Shown piece after piece: positions 47,911 to 57,136 of a DNA stretch of 64,000 nt. Numbering within the stretch: position 1 is the stretch's first letter; each line of letters begins with the position of its first letter. The translations under genes and the position numbers were made by a program. The notes under the pieces were generated by a model that saw only the letters and a list, made by a program, of their open reading frames with translations, was not told the DNA's origin and searched no databases. This DNA is from Flavobacterium amniphilum. Lineage in GTDB: Bacteria; Bacteroidota; Bacteroidia; Flavobacteriales; Flavobacteriaceae. The stretch spans positions 62,001 to 126,000 of the forward strand of contig NZ_JAMLJL010000007.1 in assembly GCF_023634845.1 (NCBI RefSeq), read 5' to 3'.

Positions 47911-49176
47911 CTAATTTTCGGCTATATCTTTTTCAATATTTAAATTTCTGAACTGAGGTGATTTAACTCCCATTACGAGTACTACAACAATGGTCATGAT
48001 GCCTCCGAAAACTACGGCCGGAACCACTCCCATCAAGCGTGAAGTCAGTCCGCTTTCAAAGGCGCCAAGTTCATTGGAAGAGCCTACAAATATGGAGTTT
48101 ACGGAAGAAACCCTTCCACGCATATTGTCCGGTGTATAGAGTTGCAGGACGGTTTGTCTGATTACGACCGAAATACCGTCAGTCACACCACTGAAAAATA
48201 AAGCAACAACCGATATCCAGAAGTTTTTTGATATTCCAAAGATGATAATACAAACCCCGAATAAAAATACAGCCGTCAGCAATTTTTTTCCGGCATCCCT
48301 GTTCAGTGGCATATGAGTGGCAATCAGCATGGTGATTAATCCTCCTACAGCCGGAGCGGCACGCAGTATACCAAAACCTTCAGAGCCTACTTTTAAGATA
48401 TCCTGTGCGAATACTGGAATAAGTGCTACTGCACCTCCGAAAAGTACGGCAAACATGTCAAGGGAAATTGAATTCAATATGGTTTTATTTTGGAAAACAA
48501 AGGTTATTCCTTCCTTGAGGCTGTTAAGGAAAGGTTCTCCTCGCTTCGGGTTTAAAATTGGTTTTGATTCAATTTGTAAAAGTGCAATTATTCCCAGAAT
48601 GATGCAGGAAACAACAATTATCATAGAATAATATACACCGATAAAACCAATTGAAAATCCTGCGAATGCGGGTCCGAACACAGCTGCTATTTGCCAGGTT
48701 GAACTGCTCCATGCGGCAGCATTCGGTTTCTCTTTGTTTGGAACGATTAATCCCAAAAGGCTGAATACAGAAGGAATGATGAAAGCCCTTGCCACACCGC
48801 CCAAAAAAACCAATCCGTAAATGGAGTAAAGGATGAAATTCTTTGAAAGTATTTCTGTTATTTCAGGTTTTGTGACCAGGCACATTAAAATACTGATTAT
48901 TGCCAATGCCGAAAAACCTTTGACCAGCATACCTTTTTTTTCATTCTGATCAACGATATGTCCGGCAAATAAAGCAAATGCTATTGCAGGAATAACTTCA
49001 GCCAGACCTATTAATCCTAATGACCATGGATCTTTTGTTAATCGGTATACTTCCCACTCTATCAGGACAAACTGCATAGACCAGGCTAATACAATACCTA
49101 AACGCATGAAAAGGAACCATTTGAATTCTTTAATTTTTAAAGATGAAAACGGATCTTTTTTGTCTTCTTTTTTCAC
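47911..49176 (-). CDS. MFS transporter, EntS-like exporter family
   Basis: A 421-residue inner-membrane protein with about 12 hydrophobic segments. The N-terminal half has FLFMRLGIVLAWSMQFVLIEWEVYRLTKDPWSLGLIGL and the family loop ALFAGHIVDQNEKKGML, matching the MFS_3/EntS group of exporters. Further landmarks are AAWSSSTWQIAAVFGPAFAG and VVIRQTVLQLYTPDNMRGRVSSVNSIF, the latter typical of this group. The substrate could be a siderophore or a drug; nothing here decides it. It is the last gene of a minus-strand run and starts 19 bases after recJ. No terminator is obvious after its stop. Confidence 0.88.
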   Translation of the reverse strand: MKKEDKKDPFSSLKIKEFKWFLFMRLGIVLAWSMQFVLIEWEVYRLTKDPWSLGLIGLAEVIPAIAFALFAGHIVDQNEKKGMLVKGFSALAIISILMCLVTKPEITEILSKNFILYSIYGLVFLGGVARAFIIPSVFSLLGLIVPNKEKPNAAAWSSSTWQIAAVFGPAFAGFSIGFIGVYYSMIIVVSCIILGIIALLQIESKPILNPKRGEPFLNSLKEGITFVFQNKTILNSISLDMFAVLFGGAVALIPVFAQDILKVGSEGFGILRAAPAVGGLITMLIATHMPLNRDAGKKLLTAVFLFGVCIIIFGISKNFWISVVALFFSGVTDGISVVIRQTVLQLYTPDNMRGRVSSVNSIFVGSSNELGAFESGLTSRLMGVVPAVVFGGIMTIVVVLVMGVKSPQFRNLNIEKDIAEN

Positions 49177-49195
49177 TTTAATGAAGTTTTATAAT

Positions 49196-50884
49196 TTATT
49201 TTATATCTCTTAAACGAAGTTGGATGGAAGTGTTGCCGTTCCATTCGTTTTCTTCAATGCTGTATACGGCATCGAATTTTCTGTGCCCTTCGGTTGCAGT
49301 TTTCTTTTTGGCCAATCCAAAACCAATTGCGCCAAACCCATTGCTGTTTTCCTGTTTTACATACAAACGCAAATGTTCTTCTTCCTTACCGATGGATTTT
49401 CCATATCCGGTATCGTTAAGTCCTTTGGTTATAAAAACCGGACTCATGTTCTCAGGGCCGTGGGGTTCAAATTGCTTTAGTATGCGTATTAATTTTTCAT
49501 CAATCTGATCCAAATCAATTTCCATATCTATCGAAATTTCAGGTGTCAGTAAATCGGGATGGATGGTTTGTTGGACAATTTCTTCGAATCTATCTTTAAA
49601 AGCCAGGTAGTTTTCTTCTTTAAGTGTCATTCCGGCAGCATACATATGTCCGCCGAATTGCTCAAGGAATTCAGAACTTGCCTCTAATGCGTTGTAAATG
49701 TCGAAATCTTTTACTGATCGGGCGGAAGCAGCTAATTTATCGCCACTTTTGGTGAAAACAATTGTAGGACGGTAATGGGTTTCAATCAATCGTGAAGCTA
49801 CTATCCCGATAACACCCTTATGCCAGTCTTCCTGATATACGACAGTTGTAAATTTGTCATTTTCATCATTGGTTTGTATTTGGAGTAAAGCTTCCTGTGT
49901 GATTTGTTTGTCTAAATCTTTGCGGTCAACATTAAAACTTTCAATTTGGGCGGCAAATGTAGAAGCTTGCTCCAAATCAAACTCGGTTAGTAATTCAACT
50001 GCATAATTTCCGTGTTTGATGCGTCCGGCTGCATTGATTCTGGGTGCAATGATGAAAACAACATCCGTAATGGATAATTTCTGCTTCTTTACATTTTGAA
50101 TCAAGGCTTTAATTCCTGGTCTGGGATTACTGTTAATTACATCTAACCCGAATTTAGCTAATATGCGGTTTTCGCCGGTAATTGGTACTATATCGGCAGC
50201 AATAGCAGTGGCAACTAAATCCAGATAAGGTGTTAAATCTTCAATTGTCTGATTTTGTTTTTGTGCTAAAGCCTGTATCAGTTTGAATCCAACTCCGCAA
50301 CCACATAATTCTTTATAAGGATAATTACAGTCTTCCTGTTTTGGGTCTAAAACAGCTACGGCGTCCGGTATTTCATTTCCCGGGCGGTGGTGGTCACATA
50401 TAATAAAGTCAATGTTTTTTTCTTTAGCATAATTAATATGCTCAATAGATTTGATTCCGCAATCCAAAGCGATGATCAAGGAAAAACCGTTGTCATCGGC
50501 AAAATCGATTCCCTTATAGGATATGCCATATCCTTCATCATAACGGTCAGGAATATAAGTAGCGATATTCTGGGTGATGGTTTTTAAATAGGATGACATT
50601 AGGGAAACTGAAGTTGTACCATCTACGTCATAATCGCCAAAAACCAATATGTTTTCCTGATTTTGGAAAGCAGTTTCAATTCTTTTGACTGCTTTATCCA
50701 TGTCTTTCATGAGATAAGGGTCGTGTAGGTCCTCCAGATTTGGGCGGAAAAATTGACGCGCTTCTTCATAGGTATTGATTCCTCTTTGTATCAATAAAGA
50801 AGCAATAATTTCATCGATTTGTAAGGCGTTTTGTAAGGCTTGTAATTTTTGTTTTTCGGGCTTTGATTTGGTTGTCCAACGCAT
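49196..50884 (-). CDS. recJ: Single-stranded-DNA-specific exonuclease RecJ
   Basis: A 562-residue 5'-3' exonuclease of the DHH phosphoesterase family, used in recombination and repair. The metal-binding motifs are visible: LVFGDYDVDGTTSVSLM (motif I), ALDCGIKS, DHH in IICDHHRPGNEIP (motif III), and CGCGVGFKLIQAL. The DHHA1 domain shows GGHMYAAGMTL, and the C-terminal OB-like domain contains FEPHGPENMSPVF. Length and N terminus (MRWTTKSKPE) are standard. It lies 22 bases after the hopJ-family gene and 19 before the MFS gene, so it belongs to the rsmI run. Confidence 0.97.
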   Translation of the reverse strand: MRWTTKSKPEKQKLQALQNALQIDEIIASLLIQRGINTYEEARQFFRPNLEDLHDPYLMKDMDKAVKRIETAFQNQENILVFGDYDVDGTTSVSLMSSYLKTITQNIATYIPDRYDEGYGISYKGIDFADDNGFSLIIALDCGIKSIEHINYAKEKNIDFIICDHHRPGNEIPDAVAVLDPKQEDCNYPYKELCGCGVGFKLIQALAQKQNQTIEDLTPYLDLVATAIAADIVPITGENRILAKFGLDVINSNPRPGIKALIQNVKKQKLSITDVVFIIAPRINAAGRIKHGNYAVELLTEFDLEQASTFAAQIESFNVDRKDLDKQITQEALLQIQTNDENDKFTTVVYQEDWHKGVIGIVASRLIETHYRPTIVFTKSGDKLAASARSVKDFDIYNALEASSEFLEQFGGHMYAAGMTLKEENYLAFKDRFEEIVQQTIHPDLLTPEISIDMEIDLDQIDEKLIRILKQFEPHGPENMSPVFITKGLNDTGYGKSIGKEEEHLRLYVKQENSNGFGAIGFGLAKKKTATEGHRKFDAVYSIEENEWNGNTSIQLRLRDIK

Positions 50885-50906
50885 TTATATTGGGTTTCAG
50901 GTTTGG

Positions 50907-51263
50907 TTATTTGGTTTTGGGGCTTAACGGATTTCCTTCAAAATGAATTCTTTCCCAACCGAATTGCATAAAATTACGGATGTTTTGATGGTCGTTACCA
51001 ATTGGATTTTCAAGTACGTCTTTAAAATAATAATCACCAAAAAGTCCGAGTGTTTCCTTTTCGCTTAACTGATTCATTTGGGCAAAACTGAAAATCTTAC
51101 AGGATCCGTTGTTTTCACCTGCATTGTTGGTGTGATTTCCGTTTTTGAAAGTCGTTTGGGTGAAGTCGTAATGTTCGTCTATCACCGTGATGGTTTCATG
51201 AAAGCTGACCGAAGTCGGATCTTGCTTCACTTTGTCTAAAAAATGGGCTAAACTATTCATCAT
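50907..51263 (-). CDS. HopJ family protein (118 aa)
   Basis: A 118-residue soluble protein. It fits the HopJ type III effector family: VSFHETITVIDEHYDFTQTTFKNG, NNAGENNGSCKIFSFAQMN, and LFGDYYFKDVLENPIGNDHQNIRNFM. The name comes from a Pseudomonas protein once listed as a type III effector. Members are common in bacteria without such a system, and no secretion genes are nearby, so a cytoplasmic housekeeping role is more likely. The start overlaps the end of rsmI by 11 bases, indicating translational coupling, and recJ follows after 22 bases. The function is unknown. Confidence 0.88.
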   Translation of the reverse strand: MMNSLAHFLDKVKQDPTSVSFHETITVIDEHYDFTQTTFKNGNHTNNAGENNGSCKIFSFAQMNQLSEKETLGLFGDYYFKDVLENPIGNDHQNIRNFMQFGWERIHFEGNPLSPKTK

Positions 51264-51954
51264 CTTTTCTTTTTTCTTTCGTAATTGTTTTTCCGGCTAC
51301 GCATACCACAATTTCACCTTTCGGAGGTTTGGCTTCAAAGTGTTTTAGTACTTCTGTCGCAGTCCCTCTGACAGTTTCTTCGTGCAGTTTTGATAATTCC
51401 CTTGAAACAGAAACCTGTCTGTCAGCTCCGAAATACTGAACAAATTCAGCTAAGGTTTTTACCAGTTTATGTGGTGAAACGTATAAAATCATGGTTCTTG
51501 TCTCTTCGGCCAGAGCCAGATATCGGGTTTGGCGTCCTTTTTTATCCGGAAGGAATCCTTCAAAAATAAAACGATCATTCGGTAATCCACTGTTGACCAA
51601 TGCCGGTACAAAAGCAGTGGCACCTGGTAAGCATTCAACTTCAATCCCGTTTTCAACACAGGCACGTGTCAGTAAAAACCCGGGATCAGAAATTGCCGGA
51701 GTTCCTGCGTCACTGATTAAGGCTATGTTTTCACCGCTTTGAATCCGTTTAATGATGTTTTCCACAGTTTTGTGCTCGTTGTGCATATGATGGCTTTGCA
51801 TGTGCGTGGCTATTTCAAAATGCTTGAGCAGTTTTCCGCTGTTTCGGGTATCTTCGGCAAGGATTAAGTCAACTTCTTTAAGAACTTTGATGGCTCTGAA
51901 AGTCATGTCTTCCAAATTGCCGATTGGAGTTGGGACTAAGTATAATTTTGACAT
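51253..51954 (-). CDS. rsmI: 16S rRNA (cytidine(1402)-2'-O)-methyltransferase RsmI
   Basis: A 233-residue SAM-dependent enzyme that 2'-O-methylates C1402 of 16S rRNA. The tetrapyrrole-methylase fold is clear: LYLVPTPIGNLEDMTFRAIKVL, LILAEDTRNSGKLLKHF, the glycine-rich GENIALISDAGTPAISDPG, VECLPGATAFVPALVNSGLP, and FEGFLPDKKGRQTRYLAL. Its length is slightly short compared with E. coli RsmI (about 286), as is usual in Bacteroidetes. It starts directly after the acidic 340-residue gene (stop and start adjacent) and overlaps the hopJ-family gene by 11 bases. Confidence 0.96.
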   Translation of the reverse strand: MSKLYLVPTPIGNLEDMTFRAIKVLKEVDLILAEDTRNSGKLLKHFEIATHMQSHHMHNEHKTVENIIKRIQSGENIALISDAGTPAISDPGFLLTRACVENGIEVECLPGATAFVPALVNSGLPNDRFIFEGFLPDKKGRQTRYLALAEETRTMILYVSPHKLVKTLAEFVQYFGADRQVSVSRELSKLHEETVRGTATEVLKHFEAKPPKGEIVVCVAGKTITKEKRKDDE

Positions 51955-52977
51955 TTAGGCAAATTTACTTTCTACAAATTCCATAAAGCGTTCCACAAAT
52001 TCATCTTTGCCTTTCCAGTCATTGTAGTCAGGTCTGACCATTTCATCAATGAAATTTTTGGCATCTTCAAAATTATCAAAAGTTGAGATTTGTGAAATAA
52101 CACGGTTTAAATCTACAGTACTTCCGTCAAAAAGATTTTTTTCAAAAGCGATACGGTCGTTCAGGGTAATATTAATTCCCTTGTTCAGTTTGTCGTTTAA
52201 GTTGGCAGCCGGTTTCTTTTCTGCTTTTTCGAAAACAGGTTCCCCTATACCGGCGAAAATATCGATTTCCTCTTTCTTCGGTTCTTCTTTTTTTGTATCC
52301 TCTTTCTGTGTTTCTACTTTCTTGGTTTCCGCTACTTTTTCTTCGATTATTTTAGAGATTTCCTTTGGAGTCTTGTTGTTGTCCACGCGTTCAAAAACAG
52401 GTTCCGGTTGTAAATTGCTTAAAATATCTTCGAACAGGAATTTATGTTTTTCCTCCTTAGGGCTTTCATTTTCAATAGATTTTTCAAGAACTGGCTCTTC
52501 TTCTGTTGTAATTTCAGGTTCTTCAACAATTATTACTTCCTCTTCAATTGATTCTTCCTGAATTTCTTCAATGATTGGTTCACTTTCAGTTTCGGGTAAG
52601 TCTTCTTTTATTTCTTCGGTAGGAGTTTCGGTAAATACAGGTGATCTTTCTTCTGTTTCTTGTGTAATTGGTTCAGAATTAGCAGAAGTCTTCTCTTCTT
52701 TTACTTCTTCCTTAATTTCAACAGTGTCATCTTCTTTTAATTCGGCCACAACTATTTTTTCGTCAAAATCAAAAGCTCTTTCCAGTTTTTCTTCAATTTC
52801 ACGGATGCCAATGGTAGGTTTTACTCCGTCGAAATTTTCTTCAACAAACAGCAATACCGAAAGTTTCTCATATAACTTTTGCGTTTCATGGTGTAATTCA
52901 CGAACATCTTCCTTGTTTTTAAGTTTTAAAATACGGTGTGCAATGCTAATTAATTCGGCTTCAAGTTTCTTTTTCAT
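51955..52977 (-). CDS. Acidic, largely disordered hypothetical protein (340 aa)
   Basis: I do not recognise a named family. A helical N-terminal part (about 1-75, with AHRILKLKNKEDVRELHHETQKLYEKL) is followed by about 190 residues dominated by Glu, Lys, Pro and Thr (for example EEVIIVEEPEITTEEEP), which should be disordered. The compact C-terminal part (about 262-340) has LNDRIAFEKNLFDGSTVDLNRVI and FDNFEDAKNFIDEMVRPDYN. No signal peptide or membrane helix is present. It is the first gene of the rsmI-hopJ-recJ-MFS run and is divergent from tdk. The two folded ends suggest a scaffold or linker protein. Long antisense open frames here are artefacts of the GAA-rich coding sequence. Confidence 0.75.
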   Translation of the reverse strand: MKKKLEAELISIAHRILKLKNKEDVRELHHETQKLYEKLSVLLFVEENFDGVKPTIGIREIEEKLERAFDFDEKIVVAELKEDDTVEIKEEVKEEKTSANSEPITQETEERSPVFTETPTEEIKEDLPETESEPIIEEIQEESIEEEVIIVEEPEITTEEEPVLEKSIENESPKEEKHKFLFEDILSNLQPEPVFERVDNNKTPKEISKIIEEKVAETKKVETQKEDTKKEEPKKEEIDIFAGIGEPVFEKAEKKPAANLNDKLNKGINITLNDRIAFEKNLFDGSTVDLNRVISQISTFDNFEDAKNFIDEMVRPDYNDWKGKDEFVERFMEFVESKFA

Positions 52978-53069
52978 TGGTTTTTCTGTTATGTTTTATT
53001 GAAGAGTGTTAAATGGTTATTTTTTTGATAACTTTCTCGAATAAGCTATTTATAGCGTCAGTTTTTTGA

Positions 53070-53077
53070 TATTTTTG
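53070..53077 (+). promoter_or_regulatory. Putative -7 promoter element of tdk-murF/alr
   Basis: TATTTTTG matches TAnnTTTG exactly, 53 bases before the tdk ATG, in the divergent gap with the acidic-protein gene. No -33 TTG at normal spacing is seen. Confidence 0.38.
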
Positions 53078-53130
53078 TTGTGTTACAAAGTAATAAAAAC
53101 TATTCATTTTTATCGTTATAAAAATAAAAA

Positions 53131-53772
53131 ATGTTTCTTGAAAATACAGTAAATCATAAAGAACAGTTTGGATGGATTGAAGTAATCTGCGGTTCAATGT
53201 TTTCGGGTAAAACCGAAGAGTTGATACGCAGGCTGAAACGTGCCCAGTTTGCCAAACAGAAAGTAGAAATATTCAAACCTTCGATAGATACCCGTTACGA
53301 TGATGAAATGGTCGTTTCCCATAACAAAAACGAGATTCGTTCGACGCCTGTTCCAGCTGCAGCTAATATTCGTATCTTAGCGCAAGGCTGTGACGTGGTC
53401 GGGATTGATGAGGCACAGTTTTTTGATGATGAAATTGTCGCTGTCTGCAACGATTTGGCCAACACCGGTATCCGGGTTATTGTGGCTGGATTGGACATGG
53501 ATTTCAAAGGAAACCCTTTTGGTCCGATGCCTGCTTTGATGGCTACGGCTGAATATGTGACTAAAGTACACGCAGTATGCACCCGAACGGGAAATTTAGC
53601 ACATTACAGTTTCCGTAAAGCGGCCAGTGACAGTCTGGTGCTTCTGGGTGAAACCGAAGAGTATGAGCCGTTAAGCCGTGCTGCCTATTTTAATGCGATG
53701 CGTAATAATATAGAAGTGGTTGACGAAGAGATAGTTAACCGGAAAGAAGAAGAAAACGAAAAAGATCAATAA
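53131..53772 (+). CDS. tdk: Thymidine kinase
   Basis: A 213-residue type II thymidine kinase that phosphorylates thymidine with ATP in the salvage pathway. It has the Walker A motif [19 protein letters not shown], the Walker B-like VGIDEAQFF, the lasso-region substrate loop around [20 protein letters not shown], and AVCTRTG. Two of the usual zinc-binding cysteines are partly missing: the first pair reads HAVCTRTG and not the classic CxxC, and the second pair is replaced by a C-terminal region without cysteine ([12 protein letters not shown]). Many Bacteroidetes enzymes show the same change. Its stop overlaps the next gene's start in a TAATG, so murF-alr is translationally coupled. Confidence 0.96.
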   Translation: MFLENTVNHKEQFGWIEVICGSMFSGKTEELIRRLKRAQFAKQKVEIFKPSIDTRYDDEMVVSHNKNEIRSTPVPAAANIRILAQGCDVVGIDEAQFFDDEIVAVCNDLANTGIRVIVAGLDMDFKGNPFGPMPALMATAEYVTKVHAVCTRTGNLAHYSFRKAASDSLVLLGETEEYEPLSRAAYFNAMRNNIEVVDEEIVNRKEEENEKDQ

Positions 53773-56216
53773 TGGGTGTTATAATTAAGGACATTATTCA
53801 AAGTATACAAGCCGAAACTAATTTTGAAAAAGTTTCTGATCTTATAGACAATGTTTCGATAGACAGCCGTTCCCTTCAAAACAATAATAAAACCTTATTT
53901 TTTGCCTTAGTCGGGCCACATCACGACGCCCATATTTATATCGAGGATTTAATTACCAAAGGAGTTCATTATTTTGCAGTGAATTATATTCCCGAAGGAT
54001 TAAACTCACGCGCAAATTTTCTGATTGTTCCTAATACTTTACAGGCGTTACAGGATTTTGCAGCCTACTATCGCAGTTTGTTTCATTTTCCAATTATCGG
54101 AATCACGGGAAGTAACGGAAAAACCATTGTAAAAGAATGGCTTAATTTTTTACTGGGCCCGGATTATAATATTATCAGAAGTCCGAAGAGTTATAATTCG
54201 CAGGTTGGAGTACCGTTGTCTGTTATTGGGATTAATACCTATCATAATTTCGGAATTTTTGAAGCAGGAATTTCGACTGTGGGAGAGATGGTGCATTTGC
54301 AGAAAATTATCAAACCTACGATTGGAATTCTGACTAATATTGGGTCTGCACATGATGAAGGATTTGCTGATCTTTCGCAAAAAATAAAAGAAAAACTGAA
54401 GCTCTTTAAGGATGTTGAGGTTTTAATACTGAATAAAAATAAAACAATTGAAGCTTTTATTAAGTCTGATACCAAAATCTTTACCTGGAGTACACAGGAC
54501 AAAACGGCCGATGTTTTTATTCAGAAAAAAGTAATAGATGATCATTCGGAGTTGAGCATTACCTGTAAGGGATTGTGTTTTAAAATTTCGATTCCTTTCA
54601 CGGATGAAGCATCAATCGAAAACAGCATGCATTGTATTTTAACCATGCTTTACCTGAAATACTCGGTTGAAACAATAGAAGAACGTGTAAAAGAATTGTT
54701 TCCGGTGGAAATGCGTCTGAAGGTTAAAAACGGAATCAACAACTGCACATTGATTGATGATAGTTACAGTTCCGATTTTCAATCCTTAAAAATAGCTTTG
54801 GATTTCCTGGAAAGTCAGAAACAGCATAAAAAGAGAACTCTTATTTTATCAGATATTTTTCAATCGGGTTTAACCGAAGAAGAGTTGTATTCCAGAGTTT
54901 CGCATTTAATTGTTTCACATAAAATCAACCGTGTTTTCTGTATTGGGGAAACGGTTTCAAAGTTTAAAAATAAATTCCTGAATGCTATTTCGTTTCTGAC
55001 TACCGAAGATTTTATCAAAGCTTTTGAAAATCTTCATTTTATAAATGAAACGGTTTTGATTAAAGGTTCGCGCCAATTTGAGTTTGAGAACATTGTGTCG
55101 CTTCTGGAAGAGAAAACACATGAAACGGTTTTGGATATCAATCTGAACGCGATTAGTCATAATCTGAATTATTTTAAATCAAAGCTTCATCCGAAAACCA
55201 AACTGATGATCATGGTGAAGGCATTTGGTTATGGGAGTGGAAGTTATGAAATTGCGAAACTTTTGGCACATCATAAAGTTGATTATTTAGGTGTGGCTTT
55301 CGCTGATGAAGGTATCGAATTACGGAAAGCGGGTATCGAATTGCCTATTTTGGTCATGAATCCTGAAATGACCAGTTTTCATTCGATTATCCAATACAAT
55401 TTAGAACCCGAAATTTACAATATCAGAGGATTGAAGGCATTCCTTAAAATTGCTGATGAAAAACATTTGCAAGATTATCCGGTCCATATCAAAATCAATA
55501 CAGGAATGAACCGGTTAGGTTTTGATACTGAAATATTGCCCGAATTGATTTCTGTTCTTAAGCAAACTAAACGAATTGATATTAAGAGTATTATGTCACA
55601 TCTCGCATCCAGCGATGTGCCTGGTCACAGAGATTTTACGTTGCAACAGATAGCAGATTTTGAGAGAGATTCGACGACACTCATGAGTGAATTGAATATC
55701 AAGCCAATCCGTCATATTTGTAATACATCGGGAATTAGTAATTACCCTCAGGCTCAATTTGATATGGTTCGTTTGGGTATTGGTTTATATGGTGTGTCAA
55801 ACGAAGAAGACGAACAGTTGAAATTGGAAAATGTTGGCACACTGAAATCGGTTATTTCGCAGATAAGAGTTATAGAAGCAGGTGAAAGTGTGGGATATGT
55901 ACGCCGTTTTATGGCTGATAGCACGACTAAAGTCGCTACAATACCAATTGGTTATGCAGACGGGATTTCCAGACTTTGGGGTAATGGAGTCGGATATGTG
56001 ACAATAAACGGAAAAAGAGCTCCTATTATTGGCAGTATTTGTATGGATATGTTAATGATAAATGTTACGGGAATTAATTGTGTTGAAGGAAGTGAAGTGG
56101 TTATTTTTGGTAATGATCCTTCGGTGATTGATATAGCCAAAGCAACGAGTACGATTCCGTATGAAATCCTGACAAGTATTTCAGCAAGAGTTAAAAGGGT
56201 TTTCTATAGAGAGTAA
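53772..56216 (+). CDS. Bifunctional MurF ligase / alanine racemase
   Basis: An 814-residue fusion joining two steps of peptidoglycan synthesis: adding D-Ala-D-Ala to UDP-MurNAc-tripeptide, and making D-alanine from L-alanine. The MurF half (about 1-450) has SIDSRSLQ, the ATP-binding GITGSNGKTIVKEWL near residue 110, EAGIS, LTNIGSAHDEGF and DDSYSSD. The alanine racemase half (from about 453) has the pyridoxal-phosphate lysine in MVKAFGYGSG, INTGMNRLGF, DMVRLGIGLYGV, the catalytic Tyr in GYADGISRLWG, and ICMDMLMIN. Both sets of catalytic residues seem intact. Such fusions are known across Bacteroidetes. It overlaps tdk by one base. Confidence 0.96.
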   Translation: MGVIIKDIIQSIQAETNFEKVSDLIDNVSIDSRSLQNNNKTLFFALVGPHHDAHIYIEDLITKGVHYFAVNYIPEGLNSRANFLIVPNTLQALQDFAAYYRSLFHFPIIGITGSNGKTIVKEWLNFLLGPDYNIIRSPKSYNSQVGVPLSVIGINTYHNFGIFEAGISTVGEMVHLQKIIKPTIGILTNIGSAHDEGFADLSQKIKEKLKLFKDVEVLILNKNKTIEAFIKSDTKIFTWSTQDKTADVFIQKKVIDDHSELSITCKGLCFKISIPFTDEASIENSMHCILTMLYLKYSVETIEERVKELFPVEMRLKVKNGINNCTLIDDSYSSDFQSLKIALDFLESQKQHKKRTLILSDIFQSGLTEEELYSRVSHLIVSHKINRVFCIGETVSKFKNKFLNAISFLTTEDFIKAFENLHFINETVLIKGSRQFEFENIVSLLEEKTHETVLDINLNAISHNLNYFKSKLHPKTKLMIMVKAFGYGSGSYEIAKLLAHHKVDYLGVAFADEGIELRKAGIELPILVMNPEMTSFHSIIQYNLEPEIYNIRGLKAFLKIADEKHLQDYPVHIKINTGMNRLGFDTEILPELISVLKQTKRIDIKSIMSHLASSDVPGHRDFTLQQIADFERDSTTLMSELNIKPIRHICNTSGISNYPQAQFDMVRLGIGLYGVSNEEDEQLKLENVGTLKSVISQIRVIEAGESVGYVRRFMADSTTKVATIPIGYADGISRLWGNGVGYVTINGKRAPIIGSICMDMLMINVTGINCVEGSEVVIFGNDPSVIDIAKATSTIPYEILTSISARVKRVFYRE

Positions 56217-56290
56217 AAAATGTGTTTTATTGGATAAAATTGTTAAATTAGCTAATCGAGTAAAATTAACTAACCAAAAAACAAGTAAGT

Positions 56291-56698
56291 ATGGGATTTA
56301 TTTCAGAATTTAAGGAGTTTGCCATGAAAGGTAATCTGGTCGACATGGCAATCGGTTTTGTGATGGGAGCTGCGTTTACCAAGTTAACAACGGCTTTTGT
56401 TGAAAAAATGTTCGCACCGGTAGTGGGATTGTTGCTTGGAGGTATTGATTTGGCAGACAAGAAGATTGTTTTGAAAGAAGCAGTTTTGGATGCAGCTGGT
56501 AAAGAAACAGCACCGGCTGTTTCCATTGAATGGGGATTATTCGCTACTGCAGTAATTGACTTTATTATTGTTGCTTTTGTAATGTTCTTAATCATTAAAG
56601 CAATGAACAAAATGAAAAAACCGGAAGTTACGGCTCCGCCTGCAGGTCCGACCCAAGAAGAATTACTGACACAAATTCGAGATTTATTAAAAAAATAA
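56291..56698 (+). CDS. mscL: Large-conductance mechanosensitive channel MscL
   Basis: A 135-residue inner-membrane channel that opens under membrane tension and protects against osmotic down-shock. Landmarks are the N-terminal FKEFAMKGNLVDMAIGFVMGAAFTKL (TM1 pore helix with the small-residue Gly/Ala pattern), a periplasmic loop, TM2 (FATAVIDFIIVAFVMFLIIKAMN), and a C-terminal charged helix bundle (QEELLTQIRDLLKK). Length and start fit the family. It is probably a single-gene unit, 74 bases after murF-alr, and ends in a bidirectional terminator. Confidence 0.97.
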   Translation: MGFISEFKEFAMKGNLVDMAIGFVMGAAFTKLTTAFVEKMFAPVVGLLLGGIDLADKKIVLKEAVLDAAGKETAPAVSIEWGLFATAVIDFIIVAFVMFLIIKAMNKMKKPEVTAPPAGPTQEELLTQIRDLLKK

Positions 56699-56711
56699 AC
56701 CTGATATAATG

Positions 56712-56740
56712 AAAAAGGAGGACGTTAAATCCTCCTTTTT
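56712..56740. terminator. Bidirectional terminator between mscL and the DoxX-like gene
   Basis: A 10-bp perfect stem (AAAAAGGAGG at 56712-56721 with CCTCCTTTTT at 56731-56740) and a 9-base loop, with A and T runs on either side. It lies between convergent genes and directly precedes the stop codon of the minus-strand gene. Confidence 0.9.
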
Positions 56741-57136
56741 TTATGCTCTGACTTTGAGCCAGTTTTTAACTTTGTCCGGTATTCCTAAAGTGAGTAATAA
56801 GACTAAAGGCAAGCACCAGTTTGCTGATCGTTCTACGAATTCAACAAATTCCTGACCAGAAATCGGCCGACTTAAAGCTGTGGCAAATGCCCATAATACA
56901 GCCCATAAGACTACAATCCTGATTGGAAATATCAAAACAAAGAAAGCAACAATGATATCCAGAACGCCGATATACGGCATCAGGAAAATAGCTTGTTCTT
57001 CACTAAAACCAAAACAGGTTAATAATGGTATCCATTTCGGGTTTATGCCCAAAGCGACTATGCCATGACCCAGATAAGTGCCAAAAACACCTATCCGGGC
57101 ACATTTTTCCACAATGTTTATGATATTTTTATTCAC
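56741..57136 (-). CDS. DoxX-like four-helix membrane protein
   Basis: A 131-residue integral membrane protein with about four hydrophobic helices. The sequence has RIGVFGTYLGHGIVALG in the first helix, FLMPYIGVLDIIVAFFVLI, VVLWAVLWAFATALSRPISG, and a final helix LPLVLLLTLGIP. The pattern resembles DoxX/DoxD-like proteins, but the match is weak and no function follows from it. Its start overlaps the end of the secreted metallophosphoesterase gene by 8 bases, so the two are co-transcribed and coupled. Confidence 0.65.
   Translation of the reverse strand: MNKNIINIVEKCARIGVFGTYLGHGIVALGINPKWIPLLTCFGFSEEQAIFLMPYIGVLDIIVAFFVLIFPIRIVVLWAVLWAFATALSRPISGQEFVEFVERSANWCLPLVLLLTLGIPDKVKNWLKVRA

Noticed and set aside
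50907..51263. Reading the HopJ-family gene as a type III effector
   Set aside because: No type III secretion genes are in the window, and the gene sits in an rRNA-modification/DNA-repair run; the family name is historical.
52049..53002. Two Ser/Phe-rich plus-strand open frames opposite the acidic gene
   Set aside because: Their composition is what the antisense of GAA/GAG-rich codons gives; the minus-strand frame is continuous, operonic and has protein-like ends.
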